Below are positions 1 through 7,029 of a DNA stretch of 23,440 bases, in pieces. Each line of letters begins with the position of its first letter. Within the stretch, counting starts at the first letter, position 1. Made by a program: the position numbers and the translations under genes. Source of the DNA: Methanocorpusculum sp. (GTDB lineage: Archaea > Halobacteriota > Methanomicrobia > Methanomicrobiales > Methanocorpusculaceae); the NCBI GenBank assembly GCA_029987025.1, contig DALTWQ010000010.1, forward strand, positions 1 to 23,440. The letters run 5' to 3'. Below the pieces are notes generated by a model, which was not told the origin of the DNA, did not search any database, and worked only from the letters and a program-made list of their open reading frames with translations.

Positions 1-52
1 GGGTCAAAGCGTCCCAAACGCTCTAGGATGGACCAGGCTACCCTACTGCCCC
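1..52 (-). tRNA. tRNA-Pro (anticodon TGG), 5' part only
   Basis: Read on the minus strand, the segment starts with acceptor strand GGGGCAG (46-52), then T8-A9. A D-stem GGGT/ATCC follows with GG in the loop, then an anticodon stem GAGCG/CGCTT closing a seven-base loop TTTGGGA (12-18). Anticodon TGG lies at 14-16 and is followed by G37, as expected for tRNA-Pro. The variable region and the start of the T-stem are reached at position 1, so the T-arm and the 3' acceptor strand lie outside the window. No intron interrupts the visible part. The identity rests on the anticodon; the folding is by eye. Confidence 0.85.
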
Positions 53-80
53 TTTGTGCTTTATAGTATATGCGTTTGTA

Positions 81-90
81 GTTTAAATAA
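81..90 (-). promoter_or_regulatory. TATA-like box for tRNA-Pro
   Basis: TTATTTAAAC on the minus strand is centred about 33 nt upstream of the tRNA 5' end. That would place initiation about 8 nt before the mature 5' end, as in many archaeal tRNA genes. A second AT-rich stretch at 61-70 is closer to the tRNA and fits less well. Confidence 0.45.
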
Positions 91-108
91 GAATCTTTTC
101 AGGCGGAG

Positions 109-116
109 AAAAAAAA
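109..116 (-). terminator. Oligo-T terminator after pyrH
   Basis: A run of eight A on the plus strand is T8 on the coding strand. It begins 16 nt past the pyrH stop, with no convincing hairpin. Intrinsic termination at oligo-T is usual in archaea. It would separate pyrH from the tRNA gene downstream. Confidence 0.5.
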
Positions 117-131
117 GGAGTATTCAACTCT

Positions 132-836
132 TTAGAGCGGGAATGATACTTTTTTGCTGCCTACAACAGTTCCGTTAAATTTTCCGTTGAGAAGTGCGTC
201 TTCTAAAATCTTCGGGTCTCTTCCGTCGATTACAATGAGCGGGACGCCGCTTCTTTCAGTAACTTTTGCAGCGACTAAGTCGATAATCATGTTTGAACCT
301 GCATTCATCTTCTCTTTCATGATAAGAGAAATCAGTTCAGCAGGAGTCATTATCTCAAATTTCTTTGCGTTTGGATCATGCTTCGGATCTGCAGTGTAAA
401 TTCCGTCAACTGCAGTTATGTCGAGGAGCATTGAGGAGTTTGTCTCTTCTGCAAGAACGGCACCTACTGCATCGGTTGTCTGTCCCGGGGCGACCCCTCC
501 CATCACAACAATTTTGCCGCTTATAGCAAACTCTTTTGCCTGGAGATAGGTTTCTGCGACACGCGGATATGCATAGTCTTTGAGCGCGCCAATCAGGAGT
601 GCTGCATTGATGCGTGTTACCATGATTCCAATTTCATCAGATGATGCTTCATCTAATGCGATGTCACGGCAGGTGCTGATGTATCTGCGTGCTTCTCCGC
701 CGCCTCCGATGACGGCAAAAACCTGGATTCCTTTCTGGCTTAATCGAATGAGGGTGTCTGCCCACTCTTTTAAGCGGTGTCCTTCGAGGGAAGGTACGAG
801 GACTGATCCTCCGACTGCTGCTACAACCCGTTTCAT
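132..836 (-). CDS. pyrH: UMP kinase, archaeal type
   Basis: This enzyme phosphorylates UMP to UDP with ATP in the cytoplasm, the entry to pyrimidine nucleotide and CTP supply. The 234-aa product belongs to the amino-acid-kinase fold. It shows an N-terminal beta-strand and glycine loop (AVGGSVL, 7-13), a GGGGEAR nucleotide loop (44-50), GGVAPGQTTD (113-122) in the UMP-binding region, and TAVDGIYTADP (141-151), the acidic signature near the ATP site. The length matches archaeal UMP kinases, which are shorter than bacterial PyrH at the N-terminus. The ATG at 834-836 follows a TATA-like box by about 30 nt, suggesting a very short leader. The gene is transcribed alone, divergently from the membrane protein at 949. 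No anomaly is visible. Confidence 0.93.
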   Translation of the reverse strand: MKRVVAAVGGSVLVPSLEGHRLKEWADTLIRLSQKGIQVFAVIGGGGEARRYISTCRDIALDEASSDEIGIMVTRINAALLIGALKDYAYPRVAETYLQAKEFAISGKIVVMGGVAPGQTTDAVGAVLAEETNSSMLLDITAVDGIYTADPKHDPNAKKFEIMTPAELISLIMKEKMNAGSNMIIDLVAAKVTERSGVPLIVIDGRDPKILEDALLNGKFNGTVVGSKKVSFPL

Positions 837-863
837 ATCGAGATATTATATTTGACCTTCTTT

Positions 864-872
864 CCATATAAA
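864..872 (-). promoter_or_regulatory. TATA-like box for pyrH
   Basis: TTTATATGG on the minus strand is centred about 32 nt upstream of the pyrH ATG. It predicts a transcript starting about 6 nt before the start codon. No Shine-Dalgarno sequence is seen between them, consistent with a nearly leaderless mRNA. Confidence 0.45.
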
Positions 873-914
873 ATCCGTGAGAGCCGGCTCTGGTGTTTCG
901 TCGTTTACCGGTGC

Positions 915-923
915 AATATTTAT
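915..923 (+). promoter_or_regulatory. TATA-like box for the membrane protein at 949
   Basis: AATATTTAT is centred about 30 nt before the ATG at 949 and would give a start site near 945. This supports the 949 start over the in-frame GTG at 877 or ATG at 928, both of which lie at or upstream of the predicted start site. Confidence 0.4.
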
Positions 924-948
924 CTGGATGTTAAACCAACATTATTAT

Positions 949-1518
949 ATGACACAATATCTTTTCGGAGAAGAAATTCTGCGCGAAGACCGCAGAGTCG
1001 GCTCTTATTTCGTCCGTTATCTTCCGTGGCTTATTATTTCTGCAGTTCTTGCAGTTGCTCCGTGGATTCTTCCCCTGCATTATGCATGGGTTGCATCTGT
1101 GTTCAATTATGTGATGCGGGTTATCCCGGACTATCTGTATGCAAGGATTGCGGTGAGCGTTCTTTTCGGCATTATCTTCGTTATTCTTCTTATCGCCTGT
1201 CTCAGAAATCTGAAGAATCCGCGTCTGGTTATTACTAAAAACCGTATCTGCTGTATGAAGCGTCCGAATCACTATCGCGAAGCACGGTTTGATAAGATTG
1301 ATGCATTAAAGGTTCGCGGAAAAACTTTCGCGGTATATGCAGGGGGACGCAAAGTATTTGCATTCGGCCCTATCTCCGAACCGTACACAACCCGCGAGGC
1401 GCTTGTTGTTCTGGTTGAAAAGCGCTATGAGGATGATTCCTCTTCTGCCCAGACAAAACCGCTTTCCTGTTCCGAGGCTGAGCCGGTTTCAAAATCCGGT
1501 GATGTGTTTACTCACTAA
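949..1518 (+). CDS. Two-TM membrane protein with possible PH-like domain
   Basis: I do not recognise a named family. The chosen ATG (949) gives 189 aa; the frame is open to a GTG at 877, but the TATA-like box at 915-923 argues for 949. Residues about 24-46 and 65-85 are hydrophobic membrane segments. After the second comes a soluble part of about 75 residues rich in beta-strand, starting LKNPRLVITKNRI and containing FDKIDALKVRGKTFAVYAGG. This resembles the membrane-tethered PH-like (bPH2) domains of small prokaryotic proteins. The tail is Ser-rich and probably disordered. The stop codon is fused to a T7 tract, and fdhD starts only 11 nt further on, so co-transcription with fdhD is possible. 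Function is unknown. Confidence 0.7.
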   Translation: MTQYLFGEEILREDRRVGSYFVRYLPWLIISAVLAVAPWILPLHYAWVASVFNYVMRVIPDYLYARIAVSVLFGIIFVILLIACLRNLKNPRLVITKNRICCMKRPNHYREARFDKIDALKVRGKTFAVYAGGRKVFAFGPISEPYTTREALVVLVEKRYEDDSSSAQTKPLSCSEAEPVSKSGDVFTH

Positions 1519-1519
1519 C

Positions 1520-1526
1520 TTTTTTT
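1520..1526 (+). terminator. T7 tract directly on the stop codon
   Basis: The stop codon is part of TAACTTTTTTT. The same string follows the genes ending at 6258 and 7028. It may terminate or attenuate transcription before fdhD, whose ATG is 3 nt beyond the tract. Confidence 0.4.
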
Positions 1527-1529
1527 ATT

Positions 1530-2264
1530 ATGTTTGAGGATACTATTCAGAAGTGTCATGCTGTCCGCTACAATGACGGGGCTGTTGAGGAGTTTGAGGA
1601 TTCTGTTGTTGTTGAGGATGTTGTAACACTGTATCTCAACGGTGCAGAGTATATTTCGATAGTTGCAACCGCTGACTCTTTAGAGGAGCTCGGCGCCGGC
1701 TTTTTTATTGCAGCAGGTATTGCAAAGAGTATCAAGTCGGTGCGTGTTTCCGGGTTGAAGGTTTATGTTGAAGCAGACGGCATCAGCTCGGTTTCCGGTG
1801 TGCTTGAGTCTGCCGGCGGTTTTTCCGGTTTTTCCGATGCTCTTCGTGTCTCAGGGGTTGATGTGCGGATTTCTCCGGAGGAGATTTTTGAGATTCGTGA
1901 GGCACTGAATGCGGATGTCTGGTCAAGAACAGGCGGTCTTCACTCTACGGTACTTTATCATCAGCATAAACAGGCAGCTCTTTTCTGTGATATCGGCAGA
2001 CATAACACGGTGGATAAGGCAATCGGTTATATGGTGCTTCACGGATTTTCTCCTGCGGATTGTGTTGTCGGATGTACCGGCCGTCAGCCCGCCGGGATGG
2101 TTTCGAAGGCTGTTAATGCAGGTCTTCCGGTCATTGTGTCCCGCGCGGCGGCGACGACTTCCGGGATAGCTTCTGCCGAAAAAAGCGGCATTACGCTTAT
2201 CTGTTTTACCCGGGATAGAAGATTTACGGTTTATGCTCATCCTGAGCGTGTTTTGATGAAATAA
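1530..2264 (+). CDS. fdhD: FdhD-like formate dehydrogenase maturation protein
   Basis: FdhD binds the bis-MGD molybdenum cofactor and passes sulfur to it so that formate dehydrogenase becomes active. The 244-aa product has the family core: TGGLHSTVLY (134-143), DIGRHNTVDKAIG (154-166, the DxGRHNxxDK signature) and VVGCTGRQPAGMVSKA (179-194). The length is typical. The loop that carries CxxC in E. coli FdhD (Cys121/Cys124) reads GGFSGF here (96-101), so both cysteines appear replaced by Phe98 and Phe101. Either sulfur is relayed by another cysteine or the protein acts mainly as a cofactor-binding chaperone. It lies just upstream of the formate transporter, which fits formate use. The ATG follows a T-tract and has no clear Shine-Dalgarno sequence. 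Confidence 0.9.
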   Translation: MFEDTIQKCHAVRYNDGAVEEFEDSVVVEDVVTLYLNGAEYISIVATADSLEELGAGFFIAAGIAKSIKSVRVSGLKVYVEADGISSVSGVLESAGGFSGFSDALRVSGVDVRISPEEIFEIREALNADVWSRTGGLHSTVLYHQHKQAALFCDIGRHNTVDKAIGYMVLHGFSPADCVVGCTGRQPAGMVSKAVNAGLPVIVSRAAATTSGIASAEKSGITLICFTRDRRFTVYAHPERVLMK

Positions 2265-2402
2265 TTTACTGTATTTCTTATATTATTTTTCTTTTTCTGA
2301 TGAGGTTATGTGCAGGTATTTTTGTCTGCTTTGTGTGATGTCCGGTGCAGGGTTTTTGCCGGCTGTCTGTTTTCGTTTTTGTACGGTGTTTCCATTGGTT
2401 GA

Positions 2403-2412
2403 TTTTTTTTTT
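2403..2412 (+). terminator. T10 tract downstream of fdhD
   Basis: This is the longest uninterrupted T-run in the plus strand of the T/G-rich gap, about 140 nt past the fdhD stop. It is a plausible archaeal oligo-T terminator. No hairpin was found. Confidence 0.35.
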
Positions 2413-2540
2413 GAATTGTTCTTTGTTTTATATACGTTATTGGTATTTATTGTGTGTTTTTATGATTTTTATCCTGTGGTGGTGATTTGTTTGTGCGGTA
2501 CATTCCTCTGCTGTTTTTGTTTTTCTGTTGATTAATTAAC

Positions 2541-2548
2541 TTTAAATA
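2541..2548 (+). promoter_or_regulatory. TATA-like box for fdhC
   Basis: TTTAAATA is preceded by AAC and embedded in an AT-rich stretch. It predicts initiation near 2570 and a leader of about 55 nt, so fdhC probably has a leadered mRNA, unlike several neighbours. Confidence 0.5.
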
Positions 2549-2611
2549 GCAATTTGACTATATTGAATAGTAACGCATCATGTATTTGACGAGTTTGTCA
2601 TTTACTGGTGT

Positions 2612-2618
2612 GAGGTGA
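2612..2618 (+). promoter_or_regulatory. Shine-Dalgarno site of fdhC
   Basis: GAGGTGA lies six nucleotides before the ATG at 2625. It complements the archaeal 16S 3' end well and fixes this start. Confidence 0.7.
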
Positions 2619-2624
2619 TTTAGT

Positions 2625-3479
2625 ATGGTTACATTTAGCCCAGCACAAGTATGTAATAAAATTGCAGTAGCTGGTAAGGGCAAGTGCGGACTCAGCGCTG
2701 GTAACATGCTGGTTCGTGCCTTCCTTGCTGGTGCCTACATTGCAATGGGTGCAGCACTTGCAACTGTCGGCTCTACCGGTGTCGCTGATGTTTTCGGCGC
2801 AGGTATTGCACAGTTCGTTCTCGGTGCTCTTTTCCCGATTGGTTTAATCCTCGTTGTATTAACCGGCGCAGAACTCTTCACCGGCGATGCAATGTTTGCT
2901 CCTATGGCAATTGCTGAGGGACAGACCACTATCGGCAAACTTATCAAACTCTGGATTCTTGTCTACATTGGAAACCTAATTGGTTCCTTATTCATGGCAT
3001 TCCTCGTTTCCTACGGTCCGTATGTATCATGGTCTGCAGCAGGCGTTGCAACCGCAACCGCATTCGGTGTCCGCGCAATGGGCATCACTGCAGCAAAGAT
3101 TTCCTACACCGGCGGAATGGGCATCTTATCCTGCTTCTTCAAAGGTATCCTTTGTAACTGGCTTGTATGTCTTGCTCTGTTCCTCGGACTTGCAGCAGAT
3201 GAAGTTATCTCCAAGATTGTTGCAATCTGGTTCCCGATCATGACTTTCGTTGCATCCGGATTCGAACACTGTGTTGCAAACATGTACTTCATTCCGGCAG
3301 GTATCTTCACAAGCCTTGTTACCGGCGCAGACAAGTTCCAGGTCGCAGATTTATTCACGACCATGTGGACAAACAACATTATCTGGTCTACCTTAGGTAA
3401 CATTGTTGGTGCAATCCTTATGATTGTCATTATCTACCACTTCTCCTTCAAGAAGGAGATTGCAGCCTGCAAGGCATAA
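2625..3479 (+). CDS. fdhC: Formate transporter (FNT family)
   Basis: This is an integral membrane channel/transporter that brings formate into the cell for oxidation by F420-dependent formate dehydrogenase. The 284-aa length and six hydrophobic segments fit the formate/nitrite transporter family. Recognisable parts are the Gly-rich first helix (about 31-55), LTGAELFTGDAM (79-90), KGILCNWLVCLA (173-184) and SGFEHCVANMYFIPAG (211-226). The last contains the conserved pore histidine near residue 215. A strong Shine-Dalgarno site and a TATA-like box precede it, and a clear stem-loop terminator follows, so it looks like a single-gene transcript. Codon use is clean and strongly biased, suggesting high expression. 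fdhD is upstream, but no formate dehydrogenase subunit genes lie in the window. Confidence 0.95.
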   Translation: MVTFSPAQVCNKIAVAGKGKCGLSAGNMLVRAFLAGAYIAMGAALATVGSTGVADVFGAGIAQFVLGALFPIGLILVVLTGAELFTGDAMFAPMAIAEGQTTIGKLIKLWILVYIGNLIGSLFMAFLVSYGPYVSWSAAGVATATAFGVRAMGITAAKISYTGGMGILSCFFKGILCNWLVCLALFLGLAADEVISKIVAIWFPIMTFVASGFEHCVANMYFIPAGIFTSLVTGADKFQVADLFTTMWTNNIIWSTLGNIVGAILMIVIIYHFSFKKEIAACKA

Positions 3480-3505
3480 GTAGAGAAAAATCGCGGAAAA
3501 TCCGT

Positions 3506-3531
3506 GTCGGGAACTTTCCCGACCTTTTTTT
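3506..3531 (+). terminator. Stem-loop plus T7 terminator of fdhC
   Basis: GTCGGGAA at 3506-3513 pairs with TTCCCGAC at 3516-3523 (7-8 bp, very short loop), followed by C and T7 at 3525-3531. It looks like a bacterial-style intrinsic terminator and sits 27 nt past the stop. Confidence 0.8.
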
Positions 3532-3610
3532 CTGTCCGGCGGGGCAGAGTGTTTTGTATTTTGTATGTTTGAAAAACCAGGTGTTTTATCCCTTCTTTCT
3601 CTTCGTAAAT

Positions 3611-3620
3611 CTAATATAAG
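3611..3620 (+). promoter_or_regulatory. TATA-like box for the carbonic anhydrase gene
   Basis: CTAATATAAG is centred about 35 nt before the ATG at 3651, predicting a leader of about 9 nt. A weak AGGA (3641-3644) is the only ribosome-site-like sequence. Confidence 0.45.
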
Positions 3621-3650
3621 ATAACGAGTAATTATTCATCAGGAACGTTT

Positions 3651-4235
3651 ATGATTGACGCACTTCTTGAAGGAAACAAAGTTTTTCTTGAAAAAGACTT
3701 CGAACGGAAGAAAGAACGCTACATGCAGCTTACAACCGCTCAGCATCCGACTGTTCTCTGGATTGGCTGTTCTGATTCCCGCGTAAATCCCGAAAGGATT
3801 ACTCACTGCAGAGCAGGAGAGTTGTTCACGCACAGAAATATTGGAAACATTGTACCGACACACGACTGGAACTTTGCAACTGTGCTTGAGTACGCCATTA
3901 AACATCTGAAAGTAAAAGACATTGTAATATGCGGTCATTCCGACTGCGGTGCGCTTAACTCTCTTGATATTGATACATCAAAAGATGCCTACATCTCGCT
4001 CTGGATTAACAACGCACGTGATGCCAAGATACGTGTTGATGCACGTCTCGGCGCTGTAACGACTCCGGAAGAGAAGGCACACCGCAAACGTGAGATTGAA
4101 CTTGAAAACATTTGTCTTCAGATAGAACATCTGCGTCAGTATCCTCTGGTCGAAAACGCGGAAAAGGATGGAACTATTCATCTTCACGGACTGTTCTATA
4201 ACTTAGAGACAGGCGAGCTTTCCAAGATTGCCTGA
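3651..4235 (+). CDS. Beta-class carbonic anhydrase
   Basis: This zinc enzyme interconverts CO2 and bicarbonate in the cytoplasm, supplying either form for methanogenesis and carbon fixation. The 194-aa product has the beta-class ligands and dyad: Cys40, Asp42 and Arg44 in GCSDSR, His96 and Cys99 in CGHSDCGA. HRNIGNIV (61-68) lines the active site. The length is intermediate between the small archaeal Cab type (about 170 aa) and bacterial/plant forms (about 220 aa). The gene has its own TATA-like box and no overlap with neighbours. Its position beside fdhC suggests service to formate-derived CO2, which is inference. Confidence 0.95.
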   Translation: MIDALLEGNKVFLEKDFERKKERYMQLTTAQHPTVLWIGCSDSRVNPERITHCRAGELFTHRNIGNIVPTHDWNFATVLEYAIKHLKVKDIVICGHSDCGALNSLDIDTSKDAYISLWINNARDAKIRVDARLGAVTTPEEKAHRKREIELENICLQIEHLRQYPLVENAEKDGTIHLHGLFYNLETGELSKIA

Positions 4236-4266
4236 TCTCTTCTCTTTTTATTTTACTATCTATCCC

Positions 4267-4278
4267 GGCAATATTGCC
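4267..4278 (+). repeat. Perfect 12-nt palindrome between two genes
   Basis: GGCAATATTGCC is a perfect inverted repeat, extended by imperfect CC/GG flanks. It lies 32 nt past the carbonic anhydrase stop and 44 nt before the next ATG. It overlaps the likely promoter region and could be an operator or a small hairpin. Confidence 0.4.
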
Positions 4279-4322
4279 TGGAAATAGTATCTTTTATTCT
4301 CTCCGGAGATATATGTATTAAT

Positions 4323-5513
4323 ATGACTCACCAGATTGACCTCTACTCGTCATCCACCTGCCCGCACTGCAGGCGGGTAAAGGAGTTTTTTGCAGAGCAC
4401 AGCATCAGCTATACAAATTATGATGTCAGTGTAAAAGAAAACGCAGATAAAAGCGCGGAGGTTTCAGGTCAGCGCGGTGTGCCGGTAATAGTTATCGACC
4501 ATAAAACGATTGTTGTAGGTGCTGACATTGCACGTCTTCAGGAGCTGCTGCTCGGTTCGTCAGTTTCCCCATCTGCTCTCTCTGCTGATTTTGATCTGGT
4601 AATTATAGGGGCAGGTTCTGCAGGGCTTTCTGCTGCTCTTTACGCCGGACGCAAAGAGATGAATACTGCAGTCATTTCTGGAACCGTGGGTGGAATAGTA
4701 ATCCAGAGCCATCATGTTGAAAATTATCCGGGCATTCCGGACGTAACCGGCGATGAACTTATGCAGAAGATTTTCCGGCATGCAGAATCTGTCGGTATCA
4801 GAGTTATTGAAGATGTTGTATTAAGTGTCTCCCGCAGAAAAGACGGGACATTTCAGATTGACACGATGAACGGTTCATCTCTTACTGCGAAAGCCGTAAT
4901 CGCTGCTGCGGGCAGACGTCCGCGTTTATCCGGTGCAAAGCGTGAGGATGAGTTCCTCGGAAAAGGTGTTGCCGTATGCACAGCCTGTGATGCTCCGCTG
5001 TACAAGGGTAAGATTACAGCTGTTGTCGGAGGAGGAAATACTGCTCTTGATATGGCCGATGAACTTGCAGATATTGCAAAAGAAGTGCATCTTATTGTCC
5101 GGAGCACGATAAAAGCTGATGAGATTCTTGTTCAGCGTGTTCAGGCGCATCCGAATGTAATAATCCATCTTGGATGGTCTGCAGATGAAATCTACGGTAC
5201 AAAGTTTGCAGAAGGTATTATCATCAGCAGAAAAGGCAAAGGTCTTTCCGGATTGTTCAAGGCTGAGACAGAGAAGATTCCTGCAGAAGGAATTTTCTTA
5301 GGTGCCGGTCTTGACCCGAATACGAATATGTTTGCCTCGTTTGCACCGTTAAACGAGGAGAAAGAGATTATCGTTGATGAAAACTGCTGTACATCCATCC
5401 CCGGATTCTTTGCGGCAGGAGATTCTACTTCAATTAAAGCGAAACAGATTGCTTCATCTGTGGGTGAAGGAGTCAAGGCACTTCTGTCTGCATATGCATA
5501 TCTGAAGAGATGA
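4323..5513 (+). CDS. Glutaredoxin-thioredoxin reductase fusion
   Basis: The 396-aa product joins a glutaredoxin-like domain (about 1-78) to a thioredoxin-reductase-like flavoprotein (about 88-396). The first carries CPHC (13-16) and the cis-Pro loop GVPV (52-55). The second carries the FAD loop GAGSAG (96-101), redox pair CTAC (219-222), dinucleotide loop GGGNTA (236-241) and a C-terminal FAD-contacting FFAAGDS motif. The expected role is cytoplasmic disulfide reduction, with the reductase feeding its own tethered glutaredoxin-like partner. The segment after the second Rossmann loop reads VRSTIKAD (259-266). The usual HRRxxxR, which reads the NADPH phosphate, is absent, so NADH or reduced F420 are possible donors; F420 use is known for a Methanocaldococcus thioredoxin reductase. 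The gene is followed by a T-run and stands alone. Confidence 0.9.
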   Translation: MTHQIDLYSSSTCPHCRRVKEFFAEHSISYTNYDVSVKENADKSAEVSGQRGVPVIVIDHKTIVVGADIARLQELLLGSSVSPSALSADFDLVIIGAGSAGLSAALYAGRKEMNTAVISGTVGGIVIQSHHVENYPGIPDVTGDELMQKIFRHAESVGIRVIEDVVLSVSRRKDGTFQIDTMNGSSLTAKAVIAAAGRRPRLSGAKREDEFLGKGVAVCTACDAPLYKGKITAVVGGGNTALDMADELADIAKEVHLIVRSTIKADEILVQRVQAHPNVIIHLGWSADEIYGTKFAEGIIISRKGKGLSGLFKAETEKIPAEGIFLGAGLDPNTNMFASFAPLNEEKEIIVDENCCTSIPGFFAAGDSTSIKAKQIASSVGEGVKALLSAYAYLKR

Positions 5514-5529
5514 ATCCGGCGGAATCTCC

Positions 5530-5535
5530 TTTTTT
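5530..5535 (+). terminator. T6 tract after the Grx-TrxR gene
   Basis: A T6 run 17 nt past the stop is a probable archaeal oligo-T terminator. No strong hairpin was seen. Confidence 0.35.
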
Positions 5536-5629
5536 CAGAATAGAGTTACTCTTCATACGTTCCTTTTTTGACCGGCTGATATCATTTTTCAGAGGGTGTG
5601 AATCTGTTAATTATAATATTAATTCCGAA

Positions 5630-5638
5630 GATTTAAAC
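5630..5638 (+). promoter_or_regulatory. TATA-like box for the OB-fold protein
   Basis: GATTTAAAC is centred about 40 nt before the ATG at 5674. It predicts a start near 5660 and a leader of about 14 nt. A further AT-rich stretch at 5611-5622 is an alternative. Confidence 0.4.
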
Positions 5639-5673
5639 ATGCAGAAAACTCATTAGTTACATTAGAGACAGTT

Positions 5674-6258
5674 ATGAAAATCAAAGGTGTAAATGTACAC
5701 ATCCCTCCGGCTGTGTGGGTTGTTTTTATCTTCTTTGTGGTAATGTTTGTCGCTCTCTTCTTCGGAGGCGGCTGCACTATGCCGAGTATTCTTTACTGGG
5801 GTATTCCGCTTGCCATGATTATGGTTCTTCTTGCAGGCATCAGCAACTTCAGTCTGTCCTCCCAGTATACCAAGCTTCTTCCCGAGTATGAAGAGTCCTC
5901 AAAGCCGACACGCATCAAAAAACTCACCCTTCAGATGCAGGGAAAACCTGTCAGAGTTGAAGGTGTCGTACAGAAAATCTCCGGTGTTGTTCTCGGAAGA
6001 CCGAGAGTAACCATCTTTGACGGTTCAGCAAGCTGTATTGTATTCCGCTCCATCCCCTTAGATGAAAAAATAGTTGTGGGGGACAATATCGAGGCTGTCG
6101 GCATGGTTGTAAAGAAGTTTCTTATTGCAGGCGCTTTGTCAGTTCACGGTATTGGCATCTGGAAACGTGATAATGCTGACGCTCTTCCCCTCGATTATGC
6201 TGATGACGATGATGACGAAGTTCAGACTCCGTCCATTAAAATAAAGAAATACAACTAA
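5674..6258 (+). CDS. Membrane-anchored OB-fold-like protein with acidic tail
   Basis: No named family is recognised. Residues about 13-31 and 38-56 are membrane segments separated by a Gly/Cys turn. Residues about 88-163 look like an OB-fold, with alternating strands beginning KPVRVEGVVQKISG and continuing RVTIFDGSASCIVF and IVVGDNIEAVGMVVKKF. This is the pattern of nucleic-acid-binding or NfeD-like beta-barrels. An acidic run of Asp/Glu (174-182) precedes a basic C-terminus. The protein would place a small barrel on one membrane face. The stop is fused to CTTTTTTT, and the next gene starts 14 nt later with similar two-TM architecture, so the pair may be co-expressed. Function is unknown. Confidence 0.75.
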   Translation: MKIKGVNVHIPPAVWVVFIFFVVMFVALFFGGGCTMPSILYWGIPLAMIMVLLAGISNFSLSSQYTKLLPEYEESSKPTRIKKLTLQMQGKPVRVEGVVQKISGVVLGRPRVTIFDGSASCIVFRSIPLDEKIVVGDNIEAVGMVVKKFLIAGALSVHGIGIWKRDNADALPLDYADDDDDEVQTPSIKIKKYN

Positions 6259-6259
6259 C

Positions 6260-6266
6260 TTTTTTT
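6260..6266 (+). terminator. T7 tract directly on the stop codon
   Basis: This is another instance of TAACTTTTTTT, with the T-run beginning 2 nt after the stop. The next ATG is 6 nt further on, so it may act as an attenuator rather than a full stop. Confidence 0.4.
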
Positions 6267-6272
6267 GATACC

Positions 6273-7028
6273 ATGGATTTGAAAAAATATGCATGGGAAC
6301 TGAAATTATCCCTGATTCTTATTGCCCTGTCTGCAGCAATATTTGCGGTAAAACTGCTGATTTTAGGCGACAGCGGCGAAAGCAATACATTCAGTTATAT
6401 CTTTAATGCGCTCGGTTTTCTTCCGCTGAATGTGCTGTTTGTAACGCTTCTGTTAAACACGCTTCTGACCCGCAGAGCAAAGAAGGCTCAGCAGGAGAAG
6501 ATGAAGATGGTTGTAGGACTTTTCTTCTCAGAGATTGGAACTGCTCTTCTTCGCATGTTTGTGCGTTGTGATGCAGATGCATCTCACCTCCGTTCGATTC
6601 TTTCCGTGGATAGATCCTGGGATTCAGAACGCTATCAGCAGGCACAGGATGAACTGTCAGAGTATCATGGAAAACTGTCTATGGACTGTGAACATCTGCA
6701 GGAGGTTTCTGTTCTTCTGAAGGAGAATCACGATTTCCTCCTGCGCCTTGTGGAAAATCCGGTGTTTCTCGAAGGGGAACGTACTGCTGATCTGATGCAG
6801 GCATTATTCCACCTCAGCGAAGAACTAAGCGACCGCTGTGGGTTTACCTGTCTTCCGCCGACGGATATCGCTCACTTAAACGGTGATGTAAAACGTGTCT
6901 ATCAGTGGCTTTTGAAGGTTTGGCTCTCTCATATGGAATATCTTGCAGGAAAGTACCCGTATCTCTTGTCTCTCTCGCTTAGAAAGAGTCCGTTTGATGA
7001 ACATGCGGACGTTGTTGTTAGAGAATAA
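6273..7028 (+). CDS. Two-TM protein with helical cytoplasmic domain
   Basis: I do not recognise this 251-aa protein. Residues about 12-32 and 43-63 form two membrane helices, and a basic LLTRRAKKAQQEKMKM stretch follows. The remaining 180 residues are predicted mostly helical and acidic, with scattered Cys and Trp and no catalytic motif that I can name. The ATG at 6273 is 14 nt after the previous stop, which suggests a pair with the OB-fold protein. The gene ends in TAACTTTTTTT and converges on the CLC gene. It could be a sensor or scaffold, but nothing in the sequence decides this. Confidence 0.7.
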   Translation: MDLKKYAWELKLSLILIALSAAIFAVKLLILGDSGESNTFSYIFNALGFLPLNVLFVTLLLNTLLTRRAKKAQQEKMKMVVGLFFSEIGTALLRMFVRCDADASHLRSILSVDRSWDSERYQQAQDELSEYHGKLSMDCEHLQEVSVLLKENHDFLLRLVENPVFLEGERTADLMQALFHLSEELSDRCGFTCLPPTDIAHLNGDVKRVYQWLLKVWLSHMEYLAGKYPYLLSLSLRKSPFDEHADVVVRE

Positions 7029-7029
7029 C

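Larger units (their letters stand above)
2265..2624 (+). other. T/G-rich intergenic region before fdhC
   Basis: This 360-nt gap has no believable gene. The plus strand is strongly T-rich and poor in A and C up to about 2530. It contains a T10 run (2403-2412) and several shorter T-runs that could terminate fdhD transcription. An open frame at 2308-2535 encodes only Phe/Cys/Val-rich sequence dictated by the base bias. The last 85 nt hold the fdhC TATA-like box and leader. Confidence 0.6.

Noticed and set aside
877..948. Upstream GTG (877) or ATG (928) starts for the membrane protein
   Set aside because: Both precede or overlap the predicted transcription start near 945; ATG 949 is better placed.
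2308..2535. 75-aa open frame rich in Phe, Cys and Val before fdhC
   Set aside because: Its composition follows from T/G-rich DNA; no family resemblance or ribosome site was found, and it lies in a likely terminator/leader region.
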